A stretch of DNA of 64,000 nt, from the NCBI RefSeq assembly GCF_900111025.1, contig NZ_FOFN01000003.1, positions 558,001 through 622,000 of the forward strand, written 5' to 3'. The notes beneath the pieces are model-generated. The model had not been told where the DNA came from. It worked only from the letters and a program-made list of their open reading frames with translations, and ran no database searches. The stretch comes from Hyunsoonleella jejuensis. Its GTDB lineage: Bacteria > Bacteroidota > Bacteroidia > Flavobacteriales > Flavobacteriaceae. Shown piece by piece: positions 55,168 through 63,910 of the stretch. Numbering within the stretch: position 1 is the first letter of the stretch; every line of letters begins with the position of its first letter. The translations under genes were made by a program, and so were the position numbers.

Positions 55168-57888
55168 CTAGTTTTTAAGCGTGAAATGGTCTTTAAATAC
55201 CCTACCATCTTGAAGCTCTACTGAAAACCAATAATCATCTGCAGGTAGCACTTGCCCGTTTACTAAACCATCCCAGCCTTCTCCAATAGGGCTAATTTCT
55301 TTCATTAGTTTTCCGTATCTATTAAAGATCATTATTTTACTATCGGGCTGGAACATTCTTGAAACCCCATACACTTGCCAAGTATCGTTTTGACCGTCAT
55401 TGTTTGGCGTAAAGAATTTAGGAAAACCTATTACCGAAACAGCACTTTCTACAATACCACAACTATTTTTAATGTCTTTAACTGATACTGTATATATACC
55501 AGGTTTTACATTATCAAAAATATTACTGTCTTGGTATGGTAGGGTTACACCGTTGTCTTGGTTAATAAGACTAAATTGATATATGCCATCTCCAGTAACG
55601 TTTACAGCTACGGTATTATTTTGTGCGGCGTCAACTACTTCAAATGGTGCAAAAGTAGCAAGACCAGATGGTTCCACCGTAACTACCCTTTCTGCGGCGC
55701 AACCAGTAGCTATATTGGTAACCGTTACAGTATACGTGCCAGCGGAATTAATGGCGATTTCATTGGTTTGTTCTCCTGTGGACCAACTATAGATAAAATC
55801 TGAATAATTGGTAGTATTTAAGCCAGCATCAATAGTTATGGTCTGTGGAAACGAATTTGTGCAGTAATAAAATAATTCCTCGGTTTGAATCTGTGGTGGC
55901 TGATCTACAATTAGTAAAACTTCGCTTATACCATAGCAGTTATTATTGTTTTCGGCCCTAGCGAAAATAATTTGATTGTAAGGTGTAGTATTTGTGTAAA
56001 CATCACTTAGATTATTTTTTTCTAATAGTGCATCCTCGTATGTCTCATAATAGGAGATATTTACATTTGTAGAAAGTCCAGTAGTAATCGCAGTATTGGC
56101 ATTAGTTAGATTAAATTCGTGAATACCATCCTCTAAACCATCATAATCGCAAACTGCTATTTCAGTATTTAAAACATCAGTAACACTAACTTCAAGGGTT
56201 AGTTCTACATCTACCATACATTCAGTTTTAATATTAAATACTTGTGCATATATTACTTGTATGGTGGTTGTATTCATGAAGTTGTCCGGTTCTGTTATTA
56301 GGTTGGTTCTTGCCTGATCTAGGTAAAATCTAGCAGACAAGCTGTCAATACCTCCAGTTAAGTTCACGGTGGCTTCTTCTAAATTGAAAAGGGTCAATCC
56401 GTCGTTTATGCCATCTTCATCACATTGTAAAATAGTATGGTCATAACCTATAGGATTTTCATTAAAATTCACAAATGCTTGTCCTTCAATTGCGCATTCA
56501 CCATTGTTTGGGTCTATAAAAACCTCATAATGTCCAGCTTGATTTACTTCTAGATCAAATGTGTTTTCAGGTAATGGGATACCATCTCTCGACCAAGTAT
56601 ATGAGGCTCCGGGTATATTAATTGATGTTAACGTATACGAGTCGTTATCGCATAATTCGAGATTTACCTGACTTCTTCCATTTTTTATGATATCAATTTG
56701 AGAATTAAAAAACGAAGCTATAAATGGGGGTAAACCTTGCGAGGATAGTGAGGGGGATAAGTTTATGGAATTATGGTTGTAATTGCACAAGGCTCCAATT
56801 TTATTTGGCTCTTCGATAACACTTAATCCGCTTAATCCATCTAAATAAGATGCACTTAATGCCCTATAGATTTTACCATTGGGTCCAAGTTGTAATGCAC
56901 CTCGATACAGTTGTCGTTCATCAATAATTATTTCGGTCGATTGTAAATCGTTTTGCCTTAAATCAAATTGATATAAAGCTGCAAAATGATTAGCAGGGTT
57001 ATTAGCATTTTCTGGATTTTGGGAGTCAAAAAAATCATTTGAGGCATTTATGTAAAGTAGATTGCTATCAGGTGAAAATTCTACACCATATGGGAAAATG
57101 GCATTGTTAGCACCATTTAGGCTTAGCGGTTTTTGGTTTGAAACACTGCCGGTAGTAGTATCAAAATCGTAAACAAACATACCGTTTGAAGCATTGGCGC
57201 AGGCAACACGTTTTCCATCAGGAGAGAGTTTTAAATAACCTCTAGCATCTGATATAGAGAGAGGAAATGTAGATTTTACTGAGTTAGTGTTGACGCCAGA
57301 ACCTGAAATTTCAAATGCATGAAATGTATTGTAAATGGGTATAGTACCGTCAACAGAAGCAAAGGTTAACAACCAAAAAGAACCATCTAAGCAATCCTTT
57401 ATTACTGCCGTTATTTTCTCGGAACAGTTTAGTAGTAAGTTTACGTTTTTTGTTGTTACTTGTCCAAGTCCACCACTTAATCGCATATCTACAATCGAAT
57501 AGTTGAGTCCAAAATTTACCTGATCAATAAAATTATCTACAGTGAATACATAATAGATATTTGAATCATCTGGGTTAGGAACAATTATTCCAGATTGTGT
57601 GCTGGAGGAATCTCCATGCAAGCCATTACCATTAACCATTATATTATGATTTCTATTCCAGATGGTAATTCCATCTGTGTAGAAAAGAAGGTTGCCCCTG
57701 TCATCGGAAATACTTGCACAACCTTCCCTGGTACTTAATCGTCCGTCGCGAACAACATTAACACTGTTGTTGTCCAGATTAAATTTAAGTCCTGCGTTTT
57801 CTCCAAAATACCAATTGGCCGCCTGTTTTTGAGCAGAAATGCTAAAAGTAATAATCCAGAAGATTATGAATAATATGGGGTTTTTCAT
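55168..57888 (-). CDS. Secreted T9SS type B protein with beta-propeller-like head and 2 Cys-Asp modules
   Basis: This 906-residue exported protein has a signal peptide at about 1-19 (ITFSISAQ). Residues about 20-385 look like a WD40/PQQ-type beta-propeller: NWYFGENAGLKFN, GRLSTREGCASISDDRGNLL, ARGYLKLSPDGKRVACA, GVEFSPDSNLLYINAS. An Ig-like segment, two Cys-Asp modules (LQCDEDGINDG and VCDYDGLEDG), a PKD-like domain and the type B tail follow (FFTPNNDGQNDTWQVYG ... HFTLKN). It is the first gene of the five-gene minus-strand series. Its stop is followed 4 nt later by the TTG start of the next gene, with which it shares a homologous C-terminal half. A carbohydrate- or protein-binding surface role is inferred. 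Confidence 0.88.
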   Translation of the reverse strand: MKNPILFIIFWIITFSISAQKQAANWYFGENAGLKFNLDNNSVNVVRDGRLSTREGCASISDDRGNLLFYTDGITIWNRNHNIMVNGNGLHGDSSSTQSGIIVPNPDDSNIYYVFTVDNFIDQVNFGLNYSIVDMRLSGGLGQVTTKNVNLLLNCSEKITAVIKDCLDGSFWLLTFASVDGTIPIYNTFHAFEISGSGVNTNSVKSTFPLSISDARGYLKLSPDGKRVACANASNGMFVYDFDTTTGSVSNQKPLSLNGANNAIFPYGVEFSPDSNLLYINASNDFFDSQNPENANNPANHFAALYQFDLRQNDLQSTEIIIDERQLYRGALQLGPNGKIYRALSASYLDGLSGLSVIEEPNKIGALCNYNHNSINLSPSLSSQGLPPFIASFFNSQIDIIKNGRSQVNLELCDNDSYTLTSINIPGASYTWSRDGIPLPENTFDLEVNQAGHYEVFIDPNNGECAIEGQAFVNFNENPIGYDHTILQCDEDGINDGLTLFNLEEATVNLTGGIDSLSARFYLDQARTNLITEPDNFMNTTTIQVIYAQVFNIKTECMVDVELTLEVSVTDVLNTEIAVCDYDGLEDGIHEFNLTNANTAITTGLSTNVNISYYETYEDALLEKNNLSDVYTNTTPYNQIIFARAENNNNCYGISEVLLIVDQPPQIQTEELFYYCTNSFPQTITIDAGLNTTNYSDFIYSWSTGEQTNEIAINSAGTYTVTVTNIATGCAAERVVTVEPSGLATFAPFEVVDAAQNNTVAVNVTGDGIYQFSLINQDNGVTLPYQDSNIFDNVKPGIYTVSVKDIKNSCGIVESAVSVIGFPKFFTPNNDGQNDTWQVYGVSRMFQPDSKIMIFNRYGKLMKEISPIGEGWDGLVNGQVLPADDYWFSVELQDGRVFKDHFTLKN

Positions 57889-57917
57889 CTTTTACATAGC
57901 AAATGCTTTCAAAGATA

Positions 57918-58745
57918 TTATAAATCGCGCTTTTTTAATAATCTTAACGACAAAAAGACAAACAGCGCTGTCCAACCCAGTACTATTACTATTTCGTACC
58001 AATGCACGGCATAGTCGTAAACTAATTCTGATTTTTCTGGAAACTTGGTCATAGCAACACGTTGGAACGGTTGGTCAATAAGTTTATACATTGATTCTAA
58101 AGGCATAAAATTTTTGATTTTAAAAGCACTTTCTGCATTCCCAAAAATTTCATAAGCTCCCCAAAATACTATCCATTCAAAAATATAGAGTACAAATAAA
58201 AAAGCAAGAGCGAATGCAGAACGTTTCACCAACATACCCAAGAACAAACATAAACTGAAAAATCCAACTAGTTTTACAAAATATCCAACTAGATAATCCA
58301 TCTCTTGGATGATGATTCCAAATTCGTTATAACTCGAATAATATAATCCTATACACAATGAAATTAGCCCAATTAAAATTGTGGAAATAAGCGAAAAGAA
58401 TATTATAGTATAAAATTTAGATAAAATAAATTCCTTTTTACTCAAGCCATCTATCAAATTTTGTTTCAGGGTTTTATTGCTGTATTCATTTCCAATCATA
58501 CTTACTACAACAATAGCAAAGAAAAATTTAAACTGAGATGCAAAGAATGTAGTTAAATGCCATATAATAGGGAAGTTGAATACTCCTAATTCTCCAAGCT
58601 CTAAAGTAAAAAAACCGAAAACATTTATTTTAAGTGATGACAATAAAATAACAAAAAATGGTAATATAAATGATATAAAAATTAGCACTTTACTCGTTTT
58701 GTTGAGCAGTAGCTTTTGTAATTCTAGTTGTAAAAGTCGTAACAT
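57918..58745 (-). CDS. ABC-2 type transporter permease
   Basis: This 275-residue membrane protein with about six hydrophobic segments begins MLRLLQLELQKLLLNKTSKV and contains MIGNEYSNKTLKQNLIDGLSK, the cytoplasmic signature of ABC-2 permeases of the gliding/antibiotic-export type. It is the membrane partner of the ATPase encoded 10 nt upstream (58756-59652). The exported compound is unknown; similar pairs extrude lipids, peptides or antibiotics. It lies just before the giant secreted-protein series, with a 29-bp gap from its stop to the upstream gene's start region, but the ABC pair is transcribed first and could run into that series. Confidence 0.88.
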   Translation of the reverse strand: MLRLLQLELQKLLLNKTSKVLIFISFILPFFVILLSSLKINVFGFFTLELGELGVFNFPIIWHLTTFFASQFKFFFAIVVVSMIGNEYSNKTLKQNLIDGLSKKEFILSKFYTIIFFSLISTILIGLISLCIGLYYSSYNEFGIIIQEMDYLVGYFVKLVGFFSLCLFLGMLVKRSAFALAFLFVLYIFEWIVFWGAYEIFGNAESAFKIKNFMPLESMYKLIDQPFQRVAMTKFPEKSELVYDYAVHWYEIVIVLGWTALFVFLSLRLLKKRDL

Positions 58746-58755
58746 TGGTAGCAGG

Positions 58756-59652
58756 TTAGTTGTTATCGGTTAATTGTAAAAATTGTTCTTCAAGACTTTC
58801 TTTACGCTGTACCAAATGGGTAAGTATAATACCTTTTTCAAAAAGTTGTTTATTAAAATCTTCAGAACTTAAGGGTTCATTTAAAAAAGCTGTGATTAAG
58901 TTATCTTCTATTTTAACTTGCCCAAATTTATCATGATTTTCCAGAAAATCTAAAAGCGCTTGTTGGTTATTACACTTTAGTTCAAAGAAACCATGGCTAG
59001 AAATCATTTCATCTACGCGGCCAGAATATAATTTTACACCTTTGCGCAACACCACAACATGCGAGCATACTTTTTCAACTTCATCTAGTAAATGAGATGC
59101 TAATAGAATGGTAGTGCCTTGATTGGCAATATCTTTTATAATTTGACGAATTTGGTGAATACCTTGAGGGTCTAGACCATTTGTAGGCTCGTCTAGAATA
59201 AGAATTTCAGGGTCGTTTAATAGTGCAGATGCAATAGCTAAGCGCTGTTTCATTCCCAATGAATAGGTTCTAAATTTACTATTCTTGCGCTCTAACAATC
59301 CAACTACTTCTAGCTTTTCATCAACTTTACTTACATCTACACCTTTAATTTTGCACACTAATTTTAAGTTTTCAGAGGCCGTCATGTAGGGGTAAAAATT
59401 TGGTCTTTCTATTATGGCGCCTACTTTTTTAAGTGCATCATGTGTAGTAGTGTTGCCATTAAACCATTTAAAATCGCCCGATGTTTTATTAACTACATTA
59501 AGCACAACACCCAAGGTTGTGGATTTACCGCTACCATTAGGTCCTAATATACCATATACATTACCTTTGTTAATAGTAAAGGAAAGATCTTTTACGGCGG
59601 TTAAATAGCCAAACTTCTTAGTAAGATTGTTGATTGTTAGAATAGGTTCCAA
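58756..59652 (-). CDS. ABC transporter ATP-binding protein
   Basis: A 298-residue ATPase of an ABC-2 exporter. Walker A is GPNGSGKS at 37-44, the signature is YSLGMKQRLAIASALL, Walker B is ILILDEPTNGLDP, and the H-loop follows in LLASHLLDEVEKV. A C-terminal extension of about 80 residues after the core is normal for this branch. No ATG is available at the N-terminus; the two usable TTG codons are at 59658 and 59652, and the latter gives MEPILTINNLTKKFG, the common family start, so it is chosen. It is paired with the permease gene 10 nt downstream. Confidence 0.92.
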   Translation of the reverse strand: MEPILTINNLTKKFGYLTAVKDLSFTINKGNVYGILGPNGSGKSTTLGVVLNVVNKTSGDFKWFNGNTTTHDALKKVGAIIERPNFYPYMTASENLKLVCKIKGVDVSKVDEKLEVVGLLERKNSKFRTYSLGMKQRLAIASALLNDPEILILDEPTNGLDPQGIHQIRQIIKDIANQGTTILLASHLLDEVEKVCSHVVVLRKGVKLYSGRVDEMISSHGFFELKCNNQQALLDFLENHDKFGQVKIEDNLITAFLNEPLSSEDFNKQLFEKGIILTHLVQRKESLEEQFLQLTDNN

Positions 59653-59731
59653 AAGCAAATATTTTATACTGAAAAATATTCAGTAGATGATTAGTTATAT
59701 TTCTAAGACGAATATGTTCTCTTTTTGTTAC

Positions 59732-59749
59732 AGTTCTTAAAAAAGAACT
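59732..59749. promoter_or_regulatory. Palindrome in the divergent ABC/kinase-like promoter region
   Basis: AGTTCTT-AAAA-AAGAACT is a 7-bp inverted repeat in the 190-bp gap between the divergent ABC ATPase and kinase-like genes. It could be a dimeric regulator site. Short AT-rich palindromes arise easily by chance, so confidence is low. Confidence 0.3.
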
Positions 59750-59818
59750 CCTCAATAAGCCAAACGAAGTTTACTTTAATTTATTAATCGCAAAACTAGA
59801 GAAATATAAAGAAAAGTT

Positions 59819-59826
59819 TAATTTTG
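59819..59826 (+). promoter_or_regulatory. Bacteroidetes -7 element of the kinase-like gene
   Basis: TAATTTTG is an exact TAnnTTTG match, 16 nt before the ATG at 59843. A leader of about 10 nt would follow. No TTTG was found at the usual -33 distance. Confidence 0.45.
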
Positions 59827-59842
59827 AATAATAACAAACCCT

Positions 59843-60916
59843 ATGGACGATTTAAAGATTTCAAAACGCAAACCTTCCTATCCTATTTCAGAAAAATTAA
59901 ACGATTATCTTTCTGATTATAGTAGAAACATAACGTTACCTATATTTTATGAAGATCTTTTGAGGTTTCAAGGTGCCATTGAAGTATTGGATGAAGACGA
60001 TGAGGATACGCTATGGGTGCGGGTGTATTATAGCGAATTTGATAGAAAGGAAATAGATGCGTCGTTAAAAAAAGTATATACAATTTTACATTCTGATGGT
60101 AACGAGGATATTTTTCCGTTTTTAAGTGTAGATGCCATAGACTACTGTACGTTTGGAAATTCCAAACCATTTCGAATAAAAGTTAGAAATATTTTAAACG
60201 ATAACTATACTTATTTTTACGTAAAAACTGCCGATGCTTCGCGAATTTATGGATTAGAGTTAGAGCATATGCTTTCACCATACAATCTCAATTTTTTAGT
60301 GAGTAGCAATACCTTAATTGAAGAACATATTGCTGGAATACCTGGAGATGTATTTATAAAAGATATGCTACCCAATTGTACGAAACGTGAAAAAGCGCAA
60401 ATTGCAAAGGAGTTTGTGAAGTTTAATGAGCGTTGTATGATTAGGCTTTTAGGTGATATGCGCTCCTATAATTACGTAATAGTACCAACACATGATTTTG
60501 ACAAAGTAGTTTACAAAATAAGAGCGATTGATTTTGACCAACAATCCTATGAAGGAAAATTTAATATCTATCGTCCGCAGTTTTTTAAGGAGAATTTAGA
60601 AATGGTAAAAATAGTTTCAGATTCTTTCCAAAAAATGTCTATAGAACAATATAAAATTGAAGAACGTTCTATTTTGGTAAAACGCTTAAAGAGTTATTTT
60701 TCACGTATCTACGAGCTTTTGGATTGTATGATTGCAGATTCAATTTCAAAAAAAGAGCATATCGATCTATTGAAAATGAAAATTTTTGAATACACCCACG
60801 ATGTTAGTTTCAAGCGGTGTAAGTCAATGGGTGAAATTTTAGAAAAAGCATTAGAGTTTTTGGTCAACAACTACGAAAACGTAAATCCTTTAAGCATTAG
60901 AAAAAAAAGAATTTAA
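59843..60916 (+). CDS. Conserved protein with protein-kinase-like motifs
   Basis: I do not recognise a named family for this 357-residue protein, which has no signal peptide or membrane segment. Its middle part carries residues placed as in the protein kinase/phosphotransferase fold. Lys128 lies in YFYVKTA (a beta-3-like position), Glu139/141 in a following helix (IYGLELEHML), and a hinge-like EEHIAG follows. A catalytic-loop pattern Asp205-x4-Asn210 (LLGDMRSYNY) comes next, then about 20 residues later IDFD (229-232) in place of DFG. An N-terminal acidic segment (50-55) and a helical C-terminus (about 255-350) flank it. A small-molecule or protein kinase-like activity is inference. Its stop overlaps the convergent pRiA4-like gene's stop within TTAA. 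Confidence 0.55.
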   Translation: MDDLKISKRKPSYPISEKLNDYLSDYSRNITLPIFYEDLLRFQGAIEVLDEDDEDTLWVRVYYSEFDRKEIDASLKKVYTILHSDGNEDIFPFLSVDAIDYCTFGNSKPFRIKVRNILNDNYTYFYVKTADASRIYGLELEHMLSPYNLNFLVSSNTLIEEHIAGIPGDVFIKDMLPNCTKREKAQIAKEFVKFNERCMIRLLGDMRSYNYVIVPTHDFDKVVYKIRAIDFDQQSYEGKFNIYRPQFFKENLEMVKIVSDSFQKMSIEQYKIEERSILVKRLKSYFSRIYELLDCMIADSISKKEHIDLLKMKIFEYTHDVSFKRCKSMGEILEKALEFLVNNYENVNPLSIRKKRI

Positions 60917-61425
60917 TTCCAGTTTTCATCAAAGTCTAAATTGTCATAATCTTCAATGTCGATACCGTCATCAAACTCATTGAAGTCGTCATTGTCGTCA
61001 GCTTCAAAAACACGATCTGGAGCAGTATCAGGAACTTGTCCTTGTACAAACATAAGGTTGGGGTAGTCGTGTCCTTCAATAACCTCTACAATTTCTGCTA
61101 GCTCAACATAAAACGTCCACATACTCAAAAAGTCATACACGTAAATCAGTTTAGTTTGTGCTTCATGAACCACGTCACTAATTTCTGTCTCATTCATCAA
61201 GCGTGCAGAACCGTCATCGCTTAAATCAAATAACAAAATTTCTTCACCTTGTTCCCACTGGTCATTGCTAAGGTAAAATGATGCCATTTCCGTGCCATCA
61301 AAACCAAATGATTGGGTAATGATGTTATGCAAATCCTCTAAAGAATCCGTTTCCCGAATTTCTAAATCACGAAAAACGTCTTCCTCTGTGTCGTTGTCTA
61401 AAATGACTCTAAACCTGTAAATCAT
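60913..61425 (-). CDS. pRiA4b ORF-3-like acidic protein
   Basis: This 170-residue cytoplasmic protein matches the pRiA4b ORF-3 (IS1096 passenger TnpR) family: IYRFRVILDNDTEEDVFRDL, SLEDLHNIITQSFGFDG, ASFYLSNDQWEQGEEI and KLIYVYDFLSMWTFYVEL. The last about 30 residues are a highly acidic tail (DDNDDFNEFDDG...). The name comes from a plasmid and a mobile element, but the family is common as a chromosomal stand-alone gene and nothing mobile is visible here. Function is unknown. The gene converges with the kinase-like gene, the two stop codons sharing the palindrome TTAA. Confidence 0.85.
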   Translation of the reverse strand: MIYRFRVILDNDTEEDVFRDLEIRETDSLEDLHNIITQSFGFDGTEMASFYLSNDQWEQGEEILLFDLSDDGSARLMNETEISDVVHEAQTKLIYVYDFLSMWTFYVELAEIVEVIEGHDYPNLMFVQGQVPDTAPDRVFEADDNDDFNEFDDGIDIEDYDNLDFDENWN

Positions 61426-61505
61426 AGTATGAAATTATAGTCAGCAAAGATAAATATTTTTAAATCAAATATAATTTAGAGTTAATAAATGATAGCGCAC
61501 AAAAA

Positions 61506-61529
61506 AGCCTCAGCATTACTGTTGAGGCT
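61506..61529 (-). terminator. Terminator of rho
   Basis: The 10-bp stem AGCCTCAGCA / TGTTGAGGCT with loop TTAC has one imperfect pair and is followed by a T6 run on the minus strand, about 30 nt after the rho stop. Confidence 0.8.
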
Positions 61530-61560
61530 AGTAGTTAATTTAAGTTAGTCAGCTTTCTAA

Positions 61561-63174
61561 TTATCCATTCATGGATATTAAAAATTCTTCGTTGTTTCTA
61601 GTTTGTTTGAAACGGTCGTTGATGAACTCCATAGCTTCAACAGGGTTCATATCCGCAAGGTATTTGCGCATTACCCACATGCGTTGTACGGTATTTTCAT
61701 CGAGCAATATATCATCACGACGTGTACTTGAAGAGGTAAGGTCGATAGCAGGGAAAATTCTGCGGTTGGATATTTTTCTATCCAACTGAAGTTCCATATT
61801 ACCTGTACCTTTAAATTCTTCGAAAATTACTTCGTCCATTTTAGAACCAGTTTCGGTAAGCGCTGTAGCTATAATGGTTAAAGAACCACCATTTTCAATA
61901 TTACGCGCTGCACCAAAGAAACGTTTTGGTTTATGTAAAGCATTAGCATCTACACCACCAGAAAGTATTTTACCAGAAGCTGGTTGTACGGTATTGTATG
62001 CTCTTGCTAAACGTGTAATAGAATCTAAAAGAATTACCACATCATGCCCACACTCTACCAAACGCTTTGCTTTTTCTAATACGATATCAGCAATTTTTAC
62101 ATGTTCATGCGCTTCTTTATCAAATGTAGAAGCAATTACCTCACCGCGAACATTACGTTGCATATCGGTAACTTCTTCAGGGCGCTCATCAATTAATAAA
62201 ATCATTTGATATACTTCAGGATGATTAGCTGCAATAGCATTGGCCACATCCTTAAGTAACATGGTTTTACCAGTTTTAGGTTGCGATACAATCATACCAC
62301 GTTGGCCTTTTCCAATAGGAGCGAACAAGTCCATAATTCTGGTAGAAATAGTACTTTGGCGTTCTGCAATATTGAATTTTTCTTGAGGGAACAAAGGTGT
62401 TAAATGCTCAAAAGCTACACGATCTCTCACCACATTAGGGTCCTGACCGTTAATTTTACTCACCTTGATTAAAGGGAAATATTTTTCACCTTCTTTTGGC
62501 GGACGTACGTGCCCTAGAACTGTATCACCTTTTTTTAGCCCAAATAATCTAATTTGAGATTGCGATACATAAATATCATCAGGCGATGATAGGTAGTTGT
62601 AATCTGAGGATCTCAAAAACCCATAGCCATCTTGCATAACATCTAAAACACCTTCACTTTCAATAATGGCATCAAATTCATAATCAGGCTCACGGTAACG
62701 GTTTCTATTGTCCTTATTGCCGTTATTACCATGGCTTTTTTGATTTTTATGTTGGTGGCTATTGTCGCGTCGTTGGTTTTGATTTCGTTGCTTATTATCG
62801 CGCGGTCCTCTATTTTGATTACCTGTGTTGGAAGATTTTGGATTGTTATCATTACCAGACGGTTTATTGCCACTTGTATCAGCAGCAGGTTTTTCCTTCG
62901 GAGTACTATTAGAAGGTTTGCTATCGTCCTTATTAGTGACAGGTTTTGCATCTTTTTGTAACCGTTGTCTAGGCTTTTTAGCTGGTTGCTGTTCTTTTTT
63001 AGAAGCAACAGGTGCGATTTCTTTGGCAGCGCTTGGATCAGCAGCTTGCTTGTCTAATATTTGATATACCAAATCCAGTTTTTTCATAGAACGGAATTTG
63101 GGAATGCTTAATTGTTTTGCAATGTCTTGTAAATCAGTAAGTTTCTTTTCTTTGAGTTGTGAAATTTCAAACAT
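61561..63174 (-). CDS. rho: Transcription termination factor Rho
   Basis: Rho is the hexameric RNA-dependent ATPase that ends transcription. The 537-residue protein has the N-terminal Rho_N helices (about 1-42, [19 protein letters not shown]). A Lys/Asn/Arg/Gln-rich disordered insert covers about 45-163. The RNA-binding CSD ([20 protein letters not shown]) and the RecA-type motor follow. Walker A is QPKTGKT near 299-305, Walker B is [16 protein letters not shown], and the Q/R-loop region contains [20 protein letters not shown]. The insert is absent from E. coli Rho (419 residues) but is typical of Bacteroidetes. It is divergent from the DUF4293 gene. Confidence 0.98.
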   Translation of the reverse strand: MFEISQLKEKKLTDLQDIAKQLSIPKFRSMKKLDLVYQILDKQAADPSAAKEIAPVASKKEQQPAKKPRQRLQKDAKPVTNKDDSKPSNSTPKEKPAADTSGNKPSGNDNNPKSSNTGNQNRGPRDNKQRNQNQRRDNSHQHKNQKSHGNNGNKDNRNRYREPDYEFDAIIESEGVLDVMQDGYGFLRSSDYNYLSSPDDIYVSQSQIRLFGLKKGDTVLGHVRPPKEGEKYFPLIKVSKINGQDPNVVRDRVAFEHLTPLFPQEKFNIAERQSTISTRIMDLFAPIGKGQRGMIVSQPKTGKTMLLKDVANAIAANHPEVYQMILLIDERPEEVTDMQRNVRGEVIASTFDKEAHEHVKIADIVLEKAKRLVECGHDVVILLDSITRLARAYNTVQPASGKILSGGVDANALHKPKRFFGAARNIENGGSLTIIATALTETGSKMDEVIFEEFKGTGNMELQLDRKISNRRIFPAIDLTSSSTRRDDILLDENTVQRMWVMRKYLADMNPVEAMEFINDRFKQTRNNEEFLISMNG

Positions 63175-63345
63175 AAATGTTTAATTGAATGCTATTATAT
63201 TGGATATAAAATTTAAGTTTTTCCGAAAAAAAATAGATTTTTTATTCTGAAGAGTTAACAATCTGTACTGGCGATTGTTGTGAATTAATGATGCAATAAT
63301 ACAACTTTATTTTAATTTAAGCTGTCAAATTAATAAAGAAACTAC

Positions 63346-63353
63346 TATTTTTG
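63346..63353 (+). promoter_or_regulatory. Bacteroidetes -7 element of the DUF4293 gene
   Basis: TATTTTTG is an exact match to TAnnTTTG, 21 nt before the ATG at 63375. The -33 region has no clear TTTG. Confidence 0.5.
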
Positions 63354-63374
63354 CCTTCCAGAATATAAAATCAA

Positions 63375-63785
63375 ATGTTACAACGCATTCAAACCGTATA
63401 TTTAATACTAGCAGCAGGCAATGCACTTGGGCTTATATTTGTGTTTCACTTATGGATTACAAATGATGGTTCTACGGTTTTCGCAAAAGATGAATTACCT
63501 GTATTTGCAGCGTTTTTAGCATCGGGTATTTTGTCTATGATTACCATATTTTTATTTAAAAACAGGAAGCTCCAATTTGTTTTGGGGCGTCTTAACATCA
63601 TATTAAACTTTTTTTTACTAGGATTTTTCGTGTATCAATCTCTAAATTTATCTGGAGAAACTGAGGTTTCAGAGAAAGGTATTGGGATGTTTCTTCCTAT
63701 AATTTCTATCGTGTTTTTGGCCTTGGCCAATAAAGCCATTAAAAAGGATGAAGATCTTGTAAAATCTGTAGATCGATTACGTTAA
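63375..63785 (+). CDS. DUF4293 family membrane protein
   Basis: This 136-residue protein with four membrane segments starts MLQRIQTVYLILAAGNALGL, the typical opening of DUF4293 proteins found in Bacteroidetes next to rho, as here. The segments lie at about 7-26, 42-62, 70-90 and 105-122, and a charged tail follows. The function is unknown. It has its own -7 promoter element and a strong terminator. Confidence 0.88.
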   Translation: MLQRIQTVYLILAAGNALGLIFVFHLWITNDGSTVFAKDELPVFAAFLASGILSMITIFLFKNRKLQFVLGRLNIILNFFLLGFFVYQSLNLSGETEVSEKGIGMFLPIISIVFLALANKAIKKDEDLVKSVDRLR

Positions 63786-63813
63786 ACCTAACATCTTAGT
63801 AGTATTAGTGCGT

Positions 63814-63839
63814 AAGCCCAAGGTGAAGACCTTGGGCTT
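63814..63839 (+). terminator. Terminator of the DUF4293 gene
   Basis: A perfect 11-bp stem AAGCCCAAGGT / ACCTTGGGCTT with loop GAAG is followed by a T7 run. Confidence 0.92.
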
Positions 63840-63862
63840 TTTTATTCATTTAAATCACAAAA

Positions 63863-63890
63863 AAAAGCCTGAATTGTTTTTCAGGCTTTT
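63863..63890 (-). terminator. Terminator of the SlyD-like gene
   Basis: A perfect 11-bp stem AAAAGCCTGAA / TTCAGGCTTTT with a 6-base loop is followed by T residues on the minus strand, about 20 nt after the stop at 63911. Confidence 0.88.
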
Positions 63891-63910
63891 CAAATTATTA
63901 ATCACAGTTT

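Noticed and set aside
60913-61425. pRiA4 ORF-3/IS1096-like annotation as evidence of a mobile element
   Set aside because: No transposase, terminal inverted repeats or target duplication is visible around it. The family is widespread as a stand-alone chromosomal gene.
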